Origin: SIG455 sp045646385
GTDB taxonomy: Bacteria; Bacillota; Clostridia; UMGS1810
NCBI GenBank assembly: GCA_045646385.1
Contig: JAZRKQ010000019.1
Coordinates: 1 to 51,667, forward strand
DNA: 51,667 nt
Direction of reading: 5' to 3'
Positions 34,180 to 44,700 of this stretch are shown in pieces. Made by a program: the position numbers and the translations under genes. Under the pieces are notes generated by a model. The model was not told the origin of the DNA. It searched no databases and saw only the letters and a program-made list of their open reading frames with translations. How positions within the stretch are numbered: the stretch's first letter is position 1; each line of letters starts with the position of its first letter.

Positions 34180-36633
34180 ATGGTCGCAAAAGTTATACTC
34201 AACAGCACATCACATGCTACTGATACTGTTTATGATTATCTTGTCCCTCAAGGGTTTGATGTTTCTGTCGGTATGCGTGTTATGGTGCCTTTCGGCAGAG
34301 GCGATAAAACTATGGAAGCATATGTCATTGCAATAAGCGAAAACAGCGAATACAAATCTTTAAAATCAATTTATAAGATTGTGGATGAATTCTCTTATTT
34401 TGATAATAAAGGCGTTGAATTGGCTGAATTTATGCGACACAGATACTTTTGCCGCTATGCTGAAGCAATAAAGACTCTGCTACCGCCAAATGTTAATACT
34501 AAATTTAAAACAGTATTCACGCTTTCGGATTTTCAAAGCGAAGAAGCACAGAATATCATTTTTCATTCTGTTGTTTATGAAAGAATAACTGACTTTTTGA
34601 AAAATAATAGTGATTCAACATTTGAACAAATTGCTGAACATATTAAAGGAAAAAACATAAAAAACGCATTAACAGAATTAAAAAAAATCGGTATTATAAA
34701 AGAACGCGTTCTATATAAACAAAATATTAAAGACACAGAAAAAGATGTTTTAAAAACTGCAATTGATAAAGAAGAATTATATCTGATTTGCGATAATATA
34801 CGAAAACGTGCGCCAAAACAGGCAGCAGTTTTAGAAACTGTGTGTGATAACGACGGTATATTTGTGTCTGATGTTTTAGGAATTTGCAATACAGACCGAA
34901 CTGTTGTAAACGCATTAATTAAAAAAGGATATATTTATATTGAAAAAGAAGTAGTGCGCACCGATATAATTGATAGTAGTGAATATGCTGATTGTGATGA
35001 AATTGCACTTACTGATGAGCAAAAATACGTTATAAAACAAATAAACGCTGATATCGATAAAAAGGAATATTCAACTTGCCTTTTGCACGGTGTTACCGGA
35101 AGCGGAAAAACTGAGGTTTATCTTAATCTTGTTGACAGATGCATAAAAAATGGCAAGAACGCAATTTTTCTTGTCCCGGAAATTTCTCTTACTCCTCAAA
35201 TGATTCGTCAGGTAGTAACACGGTTTGGCGAAAATGTTGCGGTTTTGCATAGTTCACTAACTATAAGAGAGCGTTATGACCAATGGAAAAAAATTAAATG
35301 CGGCGAGGTCAATGTGGTTGTCGGTGCCCGAAGTGCAGTTTTTGCACCATTTGATAATATCGGACTTATTATAATTGATGAAGAGCATGAAAGTTCATAT
35401 AAATCCGAACTTTCACCAAAATACTCTACTGTGGAAATGGCAAGATTTCGTGCAAAACAACATAATGCAACCCTGCTTTTGGCAAGTGCAACACCGTCAG
35501 TTGAAACATATTATCTTGCTAAAACGAATAAATTTAAACTTATAGAACTTAAAAACAGAATTAATCACGTATCACTACCTGAAATTGATGTTGTTGATAT
35601 GCGTGCAGAGTTGAAAGACGGAAATACAAGCATTTTGAGCAAAGAACTCAAGCAAGCAATATCTTATAATCTCGAAAAAGGTTTTAAAACTATTTTATTT
35701 TTAAACAGGCGAGGCTACTCCGGATTTATACAATGCCGAAGTTGCGGTTATGTAATGGAATGTCCTAATTGTAATATTTCAATGACATACCACCGTCACA
35801 ACTCAAGTTTGGTATGCCATTATTGCGATTATAAATCATCATTGATATCTGTATGTCCGAAATGCGGAGAAAATCATATTAAATTTTCCGGCGATGGAAC
35901 TCAAAAAGTAGAAGATGAAATTTATGCTGCTTTTCCGGATGCTAAAGTTTTACGTATGGATGCAGATACTACTGCTTCAAGAAATTCACACGAACAAATT
36001 CTTAATGAGTTTTCCAAAGACGAGTCTGATATACTTGTTGGAACGCAGATGATAACCAAAGGCCTGGATTTTGAAAAAGTCACTTTGGTGGGCGTATTAG
36101 CCGCAGATATGAGTCTTAACATTGATGATTTTCGCTCTGATGAAAAGACGTTTGACCTTATAACACAGGTGTGCGGACGGTCGGGCAGGGGTAAGTATCC
36201 CGGCAGAGCAATAATACAGACATATGATCCTGATAATGAAACCATACAGTTCAGCAAAGAACAGGATTATATTAAATTTTATAATCGTGAAATTGAAGTA
36301 CGCAAACTTTTAACTTATCCGCCGTTTTGCGAGATAATTAATTTTGTGTTTTCATCCGAAAATGACTATGATGCCCAAAACTCTGCATTAAAGTTTCATT
36401 CAATGCTGAAAGAAAAATTGTCAGAGGGAGATTATTTAAAATATGTTGTGGCATATAAAGTTATGCCGTCACCAATTTATAAAGTGAATAATAAATATCG
36501 CTATAGATTTATTATGAAACTGACCTACATCAAAAAAATATATGATTTGATTCACGATGTTGCTGAAGAATACAGAAAAACTAAAAATTGCGCTAATTTA
36601 ATTATCGATGCGAACCCATATAATATGTATTAG
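34180..36633 (+). CDS. priA: primosomal replication restart helicase PriA
   Basis: PriA reloads the replisome at stalled forks. The 817-residue product has a 3'-DNA-binding N-terminal domain (about 1-105), Walker A GVTGSGKTEVY, an IIIDEEHESSYK DEAH-type box, two CX2C zinc-binding pairs repeated (CRSCGY, CPNC, CHYC, CPKCGE), and helicase motifs V-VI with GRSGRG. The length is usual for Firmicutes. A GAGGAGGGG site precedes the ATG. The order priA-def-fmt is widely conserved. Confidence 0.96.
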   Translation: MVAKVILNSTSHATDTVYDYLVPQGFDVSVGMRVMVPFGRGDKTMEAYVIAISENSEYKSLKSIYKIVDEFSYFDNKGVELAEFMRHRYFCRYAEAIKTLLPPNVNTKFKTVFTLSDFQSEEAQNIIFHSVVYERITDFLKNNSDSTFEQIAEHIKGKNIKNALTELKKIGIIKERVLYKQNIKDTEKDVLKTAIDKEELYLICDNIRKRAPKQAAVLETVCDNDGIFVSDVLGICNTDRTVVNALIKKGYIYIEKEVVRTDIIDSSEYADCDEIALTDEQKYVIKQINADIDKKEYSTCLLHGVTGSGKTEVYLNLVDRCIKNGKNAIFLVPEISLTPQMIRQVVTRFGENVAVLHSSLTIRERYDQWKKIKCGEVNVVVGARSAVFAPFDNIGLIIIDEEHESSYKSELSPKYSTVEMARFRAKQHNATLLLASATPSVETYYLAKTNKFKLIELKNRINHVSLPEIDVVDMRAELKDGNTSILSKELKQAISYNLEKGFKTILFLNRRGYSGFIQCRSCGYVMECPNCNISMTYHRHNSSLVCHYCDYKSSLISVCPKCGENHIKFSGDGTQKVEDEIYAAFPDAKVLRMDADTTASRNSHEQILNEFSKDESDILVGTQMITKGLDFEKVTLVGVLAADMSLNIDDFRSDEKTFDLITQVCGRSGRGKYPGRAIIQTYDPDNETIQFSKEQDYIKFYNREIEVRKLLTYPPFCEIINFVFSSENDYDAQNSALKFHSMLKEKLSEGDYLKYVVAYKVMPSPIYKVNNKYRYRFIMKLTYIKKIYDLIHDVAEEYRKTKNCANLIIDANPYNMY

Positions 36634-36648
36634 AGAGGAGAATATCCA

Positions 36649-37110
36649 ATGGCAATAAGAAATATAAGAAAAGTCGGTGACGATGTTCTTGCAAAAAAAT
36701 GCAGAGAAGTAGACGTAATCGACGATAGGGTAAAAGAACTTTTGGACGATATGATTGAAACTATGTATGATGCAAATGGTGTTGGATTGGCTGCACCACA
36801 GGTTGGAATACTTAAAAGAATTGCCGTAATTGATGTTGGGGACGGTCCAATAGAGTTGATTAATCCGATTATTATGAATGTTTCTGAGGCTACACAGTGC
36901 GGAACTGAAGGTTGCCTTAGCGCCCCCGGAAGATATGGTGAGGTTATCCGCCCTGAAACAGTTGTAGTACACGCACTTGACCGCAATGGTGAATCTTATG
37001 AAATTATCGGTCAAGGGCTGCTTGCAGTTGCTCTTTGCCATGAAATTGACCATCTGGACGGAAATGTGTTTTTAGATAAAGTTATCAGGTTTGTAGAGGT
37101 AGAAGAATAA
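36649..37110 (+). CDS. def: peptide deformylase
   Basis: Def removes the formyl group from new proteins. The 153-residue product has all three motifs: GVGLAAPQ, EGCLSAPG with the metal Cys, and CHEIDHLDG with the two metal His and catalytic Glu. The stop overlaps the fmt ATG by one base. Def and Fmt form the formyl cycle, and Fhs (24889) supplies the formyl donor. Confidence 0.96.
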   Translation: MAIRNIRKVGDDVLAKKCREVDVIDDRVKELLDDMIETMYDANGVGLAAPQVGILKRIAVIDVGDGPIELINPIIMNVSEATQCGTEGCLSAPGRYGEVIRPETVVVHALDRNGESYEIIGQGLLAVALCHEIDHLDGNVFLDKVIRFVEVEE

Positions 37111-38042
37111 TGAAAATACTTTTTATGGGAACACCTGACTTTGCTGTATCTGCTTTAAAAGCGATAGTTGAAGCAGGACACACAATAACAAGCGTTATAA
37201 CTCAGCCTGATAAACCTAAGGGACGTGGGCATAAAATGGCGCATCCTCCGGTTTATGAATATGCTCAGGAAAATGGAATTACTATTCACCAGCCGGTATC
37301 TCTTAAAAACAACGCAATTGAAGATGTTTTGAATACCGAGTCGCCTGAACTTATAGTTGTTGTTGCGTATGGAAAAATACTGCCTGAATATATACTTAAT
37401 TTTCCTGAATACGGATGCGTTAATGTGCATGCTTCGCTTTTACCGAAATATCGCGGTGCTGCACCTATACAGAGAAGCATTATAGACGGAGAAACAATGA
37501 CCGGTGTAACCACAATGTATATGGCAAAAGGACTTGATACCGGCGATATGATAGAAAAAATCAACGTGCCGATTGAGAATGATGATACTTTTGAAACTTT
37601 GCATGACAAACTTGCAAAAGCAGGCGCTGAAATAATTGTATCGACGATTTCCTCTATTGAAAAAAGTACTGTTTCATGTGAAGTCCAAAATGATGCCCTT
37701 TCAACTTATGCGGAAATGATTACAAAAGAAACTGCACGTATTGATTGGAGTAAAAATGCAAAAGATATTTATAATCTGATCAGAGGACTTTTCCCCGTTC
37801 CAAAGGCATTTACGTTTTTAGGTGATAATCAAGTTAAAATTACATTAAGTAGGTATACCGAGTGTAACTCGAATGATGAATGTGGTACGGTTATTGCTGT
37901 AGGAACCGATTTTATCCGTGTTAAATGCTCTGATAATTCTGCTTTGGATGTGCTTGAAATTCAGCCGGCCGGCAAGCGAATAATGGCTGTAAGTGATTAT
38001 CTTAAAGGGAACAGTATCTCTGTAGGTGAAAAGTTTATATAA
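37110..38042 (+). CDS. fmt: methionyl-tRNA formyltransferase
   Basis: Fmt formylates initiator Met-tRNA using 10-formyl-THF. The 310-residue product has MGTPDFAVSAL, HASLLPKYRGAAPIQ with catalytic Asn/His/Asp neighbours, TGVTTMYMAKGLDTGD and the C-terminal tRNA-binding domain. It overlaps def by one base. Confidence 0.96.
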   Translation: MKILFMGTPDFAVSALKAIVEAGHTITSVITQPDKPKGRGHKMAHPPVYEYAQENGITIHQPVSLKNNAIEDVLNTESPELIVVVAYGKILPEYILNFPEYGCVNVHASLLPKYRGAAPIQRSIIDGETMTGVTTMYMAKGLDTGDMIEKINVPIENDDTFETLHDKLAKAGAEIIVSTISSIEKSTVSCEVQNDALSTYAEMITKETARIDWSKNAKDIYNLIRGLFPVPKAFTFLGDNQVKITLSRYTECNSNDECGTVIAVGTDFIRVKCSDNSALDVLEIQPAGKRIMAVSDYLKGNSISVGEKFI

Positions 38043-38057
38043 TCAGGAGTGTGCGTA

Positions 38058-38750
38058 ATGTATTATTACGGATTTGATATTTATTATTTGATTTTAGTTC
38101 TTCCTGCAGTTTTAATTTCTTTATATGCCCAGTTTAAGGTTAAAAATACTTTCGGTAAGTATTCTGCGCTGAAAAATCAACGCGGATTAACCGGAGCGCA
38201 GGTTGCCAGAAAAATACTTGATTATAATGGGCTTACGTCTGTAATGGTTCGTCCCACAAACGGCAATCTAACAGACCATTATAATCCTTCTGACAATACT
38301 GTTAATCTTTCGGAAACTGTATACAATTCAACGTCTGTTGCTGCACTTGGCGTTGCTGCACATGAAACAGGACATGCAATTCAACATGCAAAAGGGTATT
38401 TTCCTTTAAAAATCAGAACTTCTATATTTCCGATTGTAAGAATTTCTTCATCCGCGGCGGTTCCGCTTGCGCTTTTAGGATTTATAACCGGGTTAGAATT
38501 TTTAATTAATTTTGGCATTATACTTTTTTCAGCAGTTGTACTTTTTCAGATAATAACCTTGCCCGTAGAATTCAATGCAAGCAGACGCGCTTTAAATATG
38601 ATGGAGCAGTATGATATGCTTTCGTCCGACGAAAATCAAAATGCAAAAAAAGTATTAAGTGCTGCTGCATTGACGTATCTTGCATCTGCTCTTACCGCAG
38701 TAGCAAACTTATTAAGATTGATTTTACTCTCACGCAATAGGAGAAGATAA
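38058..38750 (+). CDS. membrane zinc metallopeptidase, YugP type
   Basis: The 230-residue product has an N-terminal membrane helix, the zinc motif AAHETGHAIQHAKGY (HEXXH) and two or three further hydrophobic segments, then a C-terminal EFNASRRAL segment. It matches the neutral zinc metallopeptidase family PF04298 (YugP), whose substrates are unknown. The ATG at 38058 is 8 nt after AGGAG; an in-frame GTG at 38049 overlaps that site. It sits between fmt and rsmB, as in other Clostridia. Confidence 0.87.
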   Translation: MYYYGFDIYYLILVLPAVLISLYAQFKVKNTFGKYSALKNQRGLTGAQVARKILDYNGLTSVMVRPTNGNLTDHYNPSDNTVNLSETVYNSTSVAALGVAAHETGHAIQHAKGYFPLKIRTSIFPIVRISSSAAVPLALLGFITGLEFLINFGIILFSAVVLFQIITLPVEFNASRRALNMMEQYDMLSSDENQNAKKVLSAAALTYLASALTAVANLLRLILLSRNRRR

Positions 38751-38753
38751 TAT

Positions 38754-40082
38754 ATGAACGAGCGAAAAATCGCATCAAAAATATTATACGAAATAGAGCA
38801 TAACAATGCTTATATAAATATTGCTCTTTTGAATGCGCTTGAAAACGGCAATTTTTCTCCTGTGGAAAAAGGATTTATATCAGAACTTGTTCATGGCGTT
38901 ACTGAACGCAGAATAACGATTGATTATATAATTTCACAATTCTCAAAACTTAAACTCAACAAAATTGCACCCAATGTGTTAAATGCTATCAGATTGGGTG
39001 TTTATCAGATATATTATATGAATAAAATCCCTGAATCCGCTGCAGTAAACGAAAGTGTAAAACTTGCAAAAAGTGTTGGCGGTCAAAAAAGCGGTGGGTT
39101 TGTAAATGGTATATTAAGAAATGTTATACGTAATAAAGAGAATATAACGTATCCTACGGACGAAATTGAATATTTAAGCGTTTATTATTCATATCCTTTT
39201 GAATTGACAAAATTGTTTGTTTCAGAATTCGGATACGAATTCACAGAGAAAATTTTTCAATCATTTTATGAGAGAAAACCTATCACATTGAGATGCAACA
39301 CTTTGAAAACCACACCTGAAAAACTGTGTTCAGATTTGAAAAATTCAGGAATAGATGCAAGCATATATCATAATGAAAAATTTCCAAAACTTAATTATGC
39401 ATTATCTGTGAGTAAAATTAAAAATATAGAAAAACTGCCGTCGTACTTAAACGGTGAGTTTTATGTGCAAGATATCGCTGCTATTGTTGTTACTGATGTT
39501 TTAAATCCTAAAAGCGGTGATGTTGTAATTGATATGTGTTCTGCTCCCGGAGGAAAAACAACTCATATTGCGCAGAAAATGGATAATAAAGGGACCATAT
39601 ATGCATTTGATGTGTATGAACATAAAATCAAACTTATAAATGATAATGCAAAACGTCTGGGAATTGATATATGCAAAGCAACTTTACAGGATTCTTCTGT
39701 ATTGAATGAAGAATACATAGAAAAAGCGGACTGTGTTCTTGTTGATGCACCTTGTTCAGGTTTAGGTATTATTGGCAGAAAACCTGATATAAAATACCAA
39801 AGACGTGTTACTGATATCTCTCAATTAGCGGAATTGAGTTTTAAGATTTTATCTAATGCTGCAAGATATGTTAAGTCAGGCGGCACTTTGGTGTTTTCTA
39901 CATGTACAATTGAAAGAACAGAAAATGAAGATATAATCAATAATTTTATTAAAAAATTTGGCGATGAATTTTATCTTGAGCGTATAAATGAAATTGATAA
40001 GGAAAATGATGGCTATTTGACGTTGTATCCGCATACAGACGGAACGGACGGTTTCTTTATCTGCAAATTAAAAAAACGCTGA
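38754..40082 (+). CDS. rsmB: 16S rRNA (cytosine967-C5)-methyltransferase
   Basis: The 442-residue product has an N-terminal NusB-like RNA-binding domain (about 1-130) and a SAM-dependent methyltransferase domain. The latter shows DMCSAPGGKTTHIA (motif I), VDAPCSGLG with the release Cys and STCTIERTENED with the catalytic Cys. RsmB/Sun methylates C967 of 16S rRNA. It lies 15 bp before rlmN. Confidence 0.94.
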   Translation: MNERKIASKILYEIEHNNAYINIALLNALENGNFSPVEKGFISELVHGVTERRITIDYIISQFSKLKLNKIAPNVLNAIRLGVYQIYYMNKIPESAAVNESVKLAKSVGGQKSGGFVNGILRNVIRNKENITYPTDEIEYLSVYYSYPFELTKLFVSEFGYEFTEKIFQSFYERKPITLRCNTLKTTPEKLCSDLKNSGIDASIYHNEKFPKLNYALSVSKIKNIEKLPSYLNGEFYVQDIAAIVVTDVLNPKSGDVVIDMCSAPGGKTTHIAQKMDNKGTIYAFDVYEHKIKLINDNAKRLGIDICKATLQDSSVLNEEYIEKADCVLVDAPCSGLGIIGRKPDIKYQRRVTDISQLAELSFKILSNAARYVKSGGTLVFSTCTIERTENEDIINNFIKKFGDEFYLERINEIDKENDGYLTLYPHTDGTDGFFICKLKKR

Positions 40083-40097
40083 TACGGAGAAAAGTCA

Positions 40098-41120
40098 ATG
40101 ATTAATTTAAAAGATTTAACGTATGATGAACTTGAAAAATTTATAACTGATATAGGTGAGCCGAAGTTCAGGTGTAAACAGATTTTTACTTGGATTGGCA
40201 GAGGTGTAAATTCATTTGATGAAATGACCGATATTTCAAAAACATTACGTGCTAAACTTACTGAACTCAGTTATCTTTCTACAGCAACTATTGAAAAAAA
40301 GTTTATATCTGAACTTGATGGTACGCGCAAGTATCTTGTAAAACTCGATGATGGCAATATAGTTGAATGTGTTGCTATGTTTTATAAACATGGCATTACT
40401 GTGTGTATATCTTGTCAGGTTGGATGCGCTATGGGGTGTAAATTCTGTGCATCAACTATCGGAGGTAAAATAAGGAATCTTACTGCCGGTGAAATACTTG
40501 ATCAGGTGATATGTGTTCAAAAAGATATTGGTGAGCGCATAAGCAATATTGTAATGATGGGGATAGGAGAGCCGCTTGACAATTTTGATAATGTGGTTAA
40601 ATTTTTAATGAATGTTAATCACAAAGACGGTCTTAATATTGGCTACAGACATATATCGTTGTCAACGTGTGGACTTGTAGATAAAATCTATAAGCTAAGC
40701 GAATATAATTTTCCATTAACGCTTTCAATTTCACTCCATGCACCTACAGACGAAATCAGAAAAACTATCATGCCTGTAGCAAATAAGTGGAGTATTGATG
40801 AACTTTTAAAGTCTTGTAAAAAATATATTGAAAATAACAGTAGACGAATCAGTTTTGAATATGCTATTATTAAAGGGGTTAACGATTCACCTGAGTGTGC
40901 AGCAATACTTGCTGATAAACTTAAAGGTATGCTGTGCCACGTGAACTTAATTCCGGTTAATAATGTAGAGGAAAATCATTTTGTGAAACCTGATAAGTCA
41001 GGAATTATAAAATTTAAGTCTTTGCTCGAAGCAAAAGGTATTAATGCAACTGTTCGAAGAGAACTAGGTAGTGATATAAGTGCTTCTTGCGGACAACTCC
41101 GAAGAGCAAACAGTAAATGA
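40098..41120 (+). CDS. rlmN: 23S rRNA (adenine2503-C2)-methyltransferase
   Basis: RlmN is a radical SAM enzyme that methylates A2503 of 23S rRNA and A37 of some tRNAs. The 340-residue product has the CX3CX2C cluster at Cys110, Cys114 and Cys117, the MMGIGEPLDNFDNV motif and the C-terminal methyl-carrying Cys331 (SASCGQLR). Those features separate it from Cfr only by context; the operon position rsmB-rlmN-prpC-prkC supports RlmN. Confidence 0.96.
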   Translation: MINLKDLTYDELEKFITDIGEPKFRCKQIFTWIGRGVNSFDEMTDISKTLRAKLTELSYLSTATIEKKFISELDGTRKYLVKLDDGNIVECVAMFYKHGITVCISCQVGCAMGCKFCASTIGGKIRNLTAGEILDQVICVQKDIGERISNIVMMGIGEPLDNFDNVVKFLMNVNHKDGLNIGYRHISLSTCGLVDKIYKLSEYNFPLTLSISLHAPTDEIRKTIMPVANKWSIDELLKSCKKYIENNSRRISFEYAIIKGVNDSPECAAILADKLKGMLCHVNLIPVNNVEENHFVKPDKSGIIKFKSLLEAKGINATVRRELGSDISASCGQLRRANSK

Positions 41121-41135
41121 AATGAGGTGGTTTAA

Positions 41136-41855
41136 ATGATGGTGTCGGCAGGTACGGATAAAGGTCTTGTACGCAGCATAAATGAAGACAGTTACTATAT
41201 TTCTGACTCTGCAATTACGTATCTGGTTGTAGCCGACGGTATGGGCGGCCACAAAGGTGGTCAGACTGCAAGTAAAATGGCTATTGATAATGTGAAAATG
41301 TACTTAAGTGAAAGCAGAATGAAAAAATGCACTGATATACGTGGGTGTTTATTACAGTGTGCAGAAAAGGCTAACCTTGCAATTTACAAACAGGCATCTT
41401 TAGATGACGAACTCGCCGGAATGGGAACCACTTTGGTGATTTTTTATAAAAAAGATGACACTGCTTATGTGGCAAATGTTGGCGACAGTAGGTGCTATCT
41501 TATACGTGATAAAAAAATTGAGCAGATAACAAAGGACCACTCAATTGTTCAGGAACTTTTTGACAATGGGAAAATCCAACGTGATGATATGCGAAATCAT
41601 CCAAACAAAAACATAATAACACGTGCTATCGGAACAAATTTTAGCGTTAAGTGTGATATATTTGAATTCCCTTTAGAAGATGGTGATGGAATTATACTTT
41701 GCAGCGACGGACTTTCAAATATGCTTGATGATAAAGAAATACTTAATGTATATATTGATACTGATAACACAGATAAATGTGTTAAAGAACTTATTGATAA
41801 AGCGAATAAAGCCGGCGGTACTGATAACATAACCGTTATCGCTGCTAAACTTTGA
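41136..41855 (+). CDS. prpC: PP2C-type serine/threonine phosphatase
   Basis: It opposes the neighbouring PASTA kinase. The 239-residue product has all PP2C metal motifs: GLVRSINEDSYY, VADGMGGHKGG, GTTLV, NVGDSRCYL, LCSDGLSNML and GGTDNITVI. GAGG lies 8 nt before the ATG at 41136. It is 20 bp before prkC, the standard phosphatase-kinase pair of Firmicutes. Confidence 0.95.
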   Translation: MMVSAGTDKGLVRSINEDSYYISDSAITYLVVADGMGGHKGGQTASKMAIDNVKMYLSESRMKKCTDIRGCLLQCAEKANLAIYKQASLDDELAGMGTTLVIFYKKDDTAYVANVGDSRCYLIRDKKIEQITKDHSIVQELFDNGKIQRDDMRNHPNKNIITRAIGTNFSVKCDIFEFPLEDGDGIILCSDGLSNMLDDKEILNVYIDTDNTDKCVKELIDKANKAGGTDNITVIAAKL

Positions 41856-41875
41856 TTATATGAGGTGTAGATCGA

Positions 41876-43828
41876 ATGGTAGGTAAAATTTTAGGCGGTA
41901 GATATGAACTTTTAGAAAAAATAGGAACCGGCGGAATGGCGGTTGTATATCGCGCAAAATGTCTTTTGTTAAACAGAACTGTTGCAGTAAAAATTTTGCG
42001 TGACGATTTAGACAGTAGCGATGAATTTTTAAAAAGATTCAATATTGAAGCACAATCCGCTGCTTCTCTTACAAATCAACATATTGTTTCTATTTATGAC
42101 GTTGGAAAAGATGGAAATGTTAACTACATTGTTATGGAATATGTAGAAGGAGAAACCTTAAAAGAGTACATTAAAAACAATTCCCCCATTGATTGGAAGC
42201 AATCTGTAAAAATTACAATGGGAATTGCCGATGCTTTGTCTGAAGCACATAAAAAACATATTATACACAGAGATATTAAACCTCAGAATATTATTGTTAC
42301 TGTTGATGGCGGTATAAAAGTTACAGACTTTGGCATTGCACGTGTTTCTTCGGGTGCTACAATTTCTGTTGATGGCGATGTATTAGGTTCTGTTCATTAT
42401 CTTTCTCCCGAACAGGCACGGGGCGGATATGTTGATGAACGCAGCGATATATATTCTTTAGGCGTTGTTATGTATGAAATGCTTACTGGCAAAGTGCCTT
42501 TCGACGGAGATACACCTGTTGCTGTAGCAATGAAACAAATCGAGCAGCCGCCTGTAAACCCTTGTGAACTTATCGATGGCATACCCGAAAATGTTTCAGC
42601 AATCGTTCTTAAAGCAATGTGTAAAGAAACATCCTGCAGATATTCAAATGTAATTGAAATGTACGAAGATTTGAACAAGGTTCTCTCTGACCCTAATTCT
42701 GTTGTAATTGAATCCAAATCCAATACTGAATATATGGATGAAGCGACTAAAAAGATTCCACCCATTAAAATCGATAACGCAGTTATTGATTTAGCGGTAA
42801 AAGAAACAAAAAAGCAGGAAAATAAAAAGATATCAAAAAGTGATAAAAAAACAATTGTAAGTGCTCTTATTACTTCTCTAGTTATAGTTTTATTACTTTC
42901 TATGTTTGCCGCTAAAATGATTTTTCCTGATTTTAATCCATTTGGGTTCCTCGGAAGCAATAAAGAAATTGAAGTACCTGATTTGATTTCTAAAACTGTT
43001 GAAGAAGCAGAAGCGTTTTTGGAGGACACAGGTTTTACTATTATTGTTAAAGAAAGTGTAGAATCTTCTGATGAAGAAGCAGGCACTATCATAGAACAAT
43101 ATCCAAAAGCGGGACGTATGGTCAAAGGCTCTCAATCTATTGAAGTCACCGTTGCAAAGGGTGGCGATGTTATAAAACTTAAAAATTATGAGAATAAAGA
43201 AATTTCTGTTGCAGAAAGTGAATTAAGAGCCTTAGGATTAATAGTTAAAATTGAAAGAACACATAACGAAAATATACCTGTGGACTATGTTATATCTCAG
43301 TATCCTGCTAAGGGCACCTCTCTTACAGAAGGCGATACAGTTACATTATATGTTAGTGATGGAGTGGGAGATGGCGAAGTTGTTGTTCCAAACCTTATCG
43401 GTATGACAAAAGCAGAGGCAAAACGTCGTATCGAGCAGGAAAATCTTGTAGTTGGTTCATTTGATTATCAAAATTCTTCAAAACCCAAAGACACCGTTAT
43501 CAAGCAAAGTGTTGACGGAGGAGATTCTGTTGAAGAGAAAACCGTTATTAATTTGGTTTTGAGTAACGGAGAAGGCGGTAATGAAGAAGGAAATACGCAC
43601 TCAACAGGAACTGTAAAGGAAAAAACATTGTATATTACACTTCCTACAGATAAAGATGAAGTGACTGTTAAAATTACTTCAAACGGATCTACTGTTTACG
43701 AGGGGATTCAGTATCCCAAGAAAAATCCGGATTTCGTTAAAACTGTTTCCGGCACTGGTAATGTAACTTTTGAAATTTTTATAGATGGCTCAAAAGTTGC
43801 TTCACAGAATGTAAATTTCGGTAATTAA
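41876..43828 (+). CDS. prkC: PASTA-domain serine/threonine protein kinase
   Basis: The 650-residue product has a cytoplasmic kinase domain (about 10-270), with GTGGMAVVY, Lys39, HRDIKPQN (Asp133) and DFGIA. A Lys-rich juxtamembrane segment and one membrane helix (about 322-346) follow. Outside are three PASTA repeats (about 362-565), of which the second is divergent, and a C-terminal beta domain of about 70 residues. PrkC senses muropeptides or lipid II and regulates growth and, in Bacillus, spore germination. It directly follows prpC. Confidence 0.95.
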   Translation: MVGKILGGRYELLEKIGTGGMAVVYRAKCLLLNRTVAVKILRDDLDSSDEFLKRFNIEAQSAASLTNQHIVSIYDVGKDGNVNYIVMEYVEGETLKEYIKNNSPIDWKQSVKITMGIADALSEAHKKHIIHRDIKPQNIIVTVDGGIKVTDFGIARVSSGATISVDGDVLGSVHYLSPEQARGGYVDERSDIYSLGVVMYEMLTGKVPFDGDTPVAVAMKQIEQPPVNPCELIDGIPENVSAIVLKAMCKETSCRYSNVIEMYEDLNKVLSDPNSVVIESKSNTEYMDEATKKIPPIKIDNAVIDLAVKETKKQENKKISKSDKKTIVSALITSLVIVLLLSMFAAKMIFPDFNPFGFLGSNKEIEVPDLISKTVEEAEAFLEDTGFTIIVKESVESSDEEAGTIIEQYPKAGRMVKGSQSIEVTVAKGGDVIKLKNYENKEISVAESELRALGLIVKIERTHNENIPVDYVISQYPAKGTSLTEGDTVTLYVSDGVGDGEVVVPNLIGMTKAEAKRRIEQENLVVGSFDYQNSSKPKDTVIKQSVDGGDSVEEKTVINLVLSNGEGGNEEGNTHSTGTVKEKTLYITLPTDKDEVTVKITSNGSTVYEGIQYPKKNPDFVKTVSGTGNVTFEIFIDGSKVASQNVNFGN

Positions 43829-43829
43829 T

Positions 43830-44699
43830 ATGGCAAAAGGAATTATTTTAAAAGGTATAGGCGGTTTCTATTATGTAGAAACCGTCGAAAGAATAGTTGA
43901 ATGTAGGGCAAGAGGGATTTTTAGAAAAAATTCTGTAAAACCTTTGCCCGGTGATATTGTTGAAATAGAGGAATTGAACGACGGAAGCGGAAGCGTAACA
44001 GAAATTTTCCCGCGAAAAAATTCTTTTGTCCGTCCACCTATTGCAAACATTGAATGTCTTGTTATAGTTGTTGCGGTTGATAACCCGAAACCTGATTTGA
44101 AATTCATAGATAAGATGCTTGTTATTGCTGAGTCTAATAAAGTTGAGCCGATTATTTGCTTAAATAAATGCGATTTAAATGTTGATTACGAAGACATTAA
44201 AATGATTTATTGTGACATAGGATATAAAGTTATCGAAACCAGTACAATTAACAAAACAGGTATTTCAGAAATTAATTCTATCATTTCAGGTAAAGTTACA
44301 GCGTTTGCGGGGTTTTCAGGAGTAGGTAAATCAAGTTTACTCAATGAAATATTTGGTGATTTGAATTTATTGACAGGTGATGTAAGTAAAAAATTAAATC
44401 GCGGACGCCATACTACGCGCCATATAGAACTTTTTAAAACTGAAGATGGCTCATATATTGCTGATACACCCGGTTTTAGTATGCTGGAAATTTACGGAAT
44501 AGATCATGATGAGTTACAAAAATATTTTATGGAATTTTCCCAATTTACTGATGATTGCAAGTTCTCCGGGTGTGCTCATCTTGGCGGGAAACAATGCGGT
44601 GTTATAAACGCTGTTGAAGAAGGTAAAATTTCTCAATCCAGATACGATAATTATTTAGATTTTTACAACACATTAAAAAATAATAAGGAGAATTACTGA
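43830..44699 (+). CDS. rsgA: ribosome small subunit-dependent GTPase A
   Basis: RsgA is a late 30S assembly GTPase. The 289-residue product has an N-terminal OB fold, then a circularly permuted GTPase: NKCDL (G4, 112-116) comes before the P-loop GFSGVGKS (161-168) and DTPGF (G3). A C-terminal zinc knuckle (CKFSGCAHLGGKQCGV) follows. It starts 1 bp after prkC and ends 1 bp before rpe. Confidence 0.96.
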   Translation: MAKGIILKGIGGFYYVETVERIVECRARGIFRKNSVKPLPGDIVEIEELNDGSGSVTEIFPRKNSFVRPPIANIECLVIVVAVDNPKPDLKFIDKMLVIAESNKVEPIICLNKCDLNVDYEDIKMIYCDIGYKVIETSTINKTGISEINSIISGKVTAFAGFSGVGKSSLLNEIFGDLNLLTGDVSKKLNRGRHTTRHIELFKTEDGSYIADTPGFSMLEIYGIDHDELQKYFMEFSQFTDDCKFSGCAHLGGKQCGVINAVEEGKISQSRYDNYLDFYNTLKNNKENY

Positions 44700-44700
44700 T

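Noticed and set aside
42397..43125. 242-codon open frame on the minus strand opposite prkC
   Set aside because: It overlaps a well-supported kinase/PASTA gene and has a Ser/Ile-rich composition typical of antisense frames.
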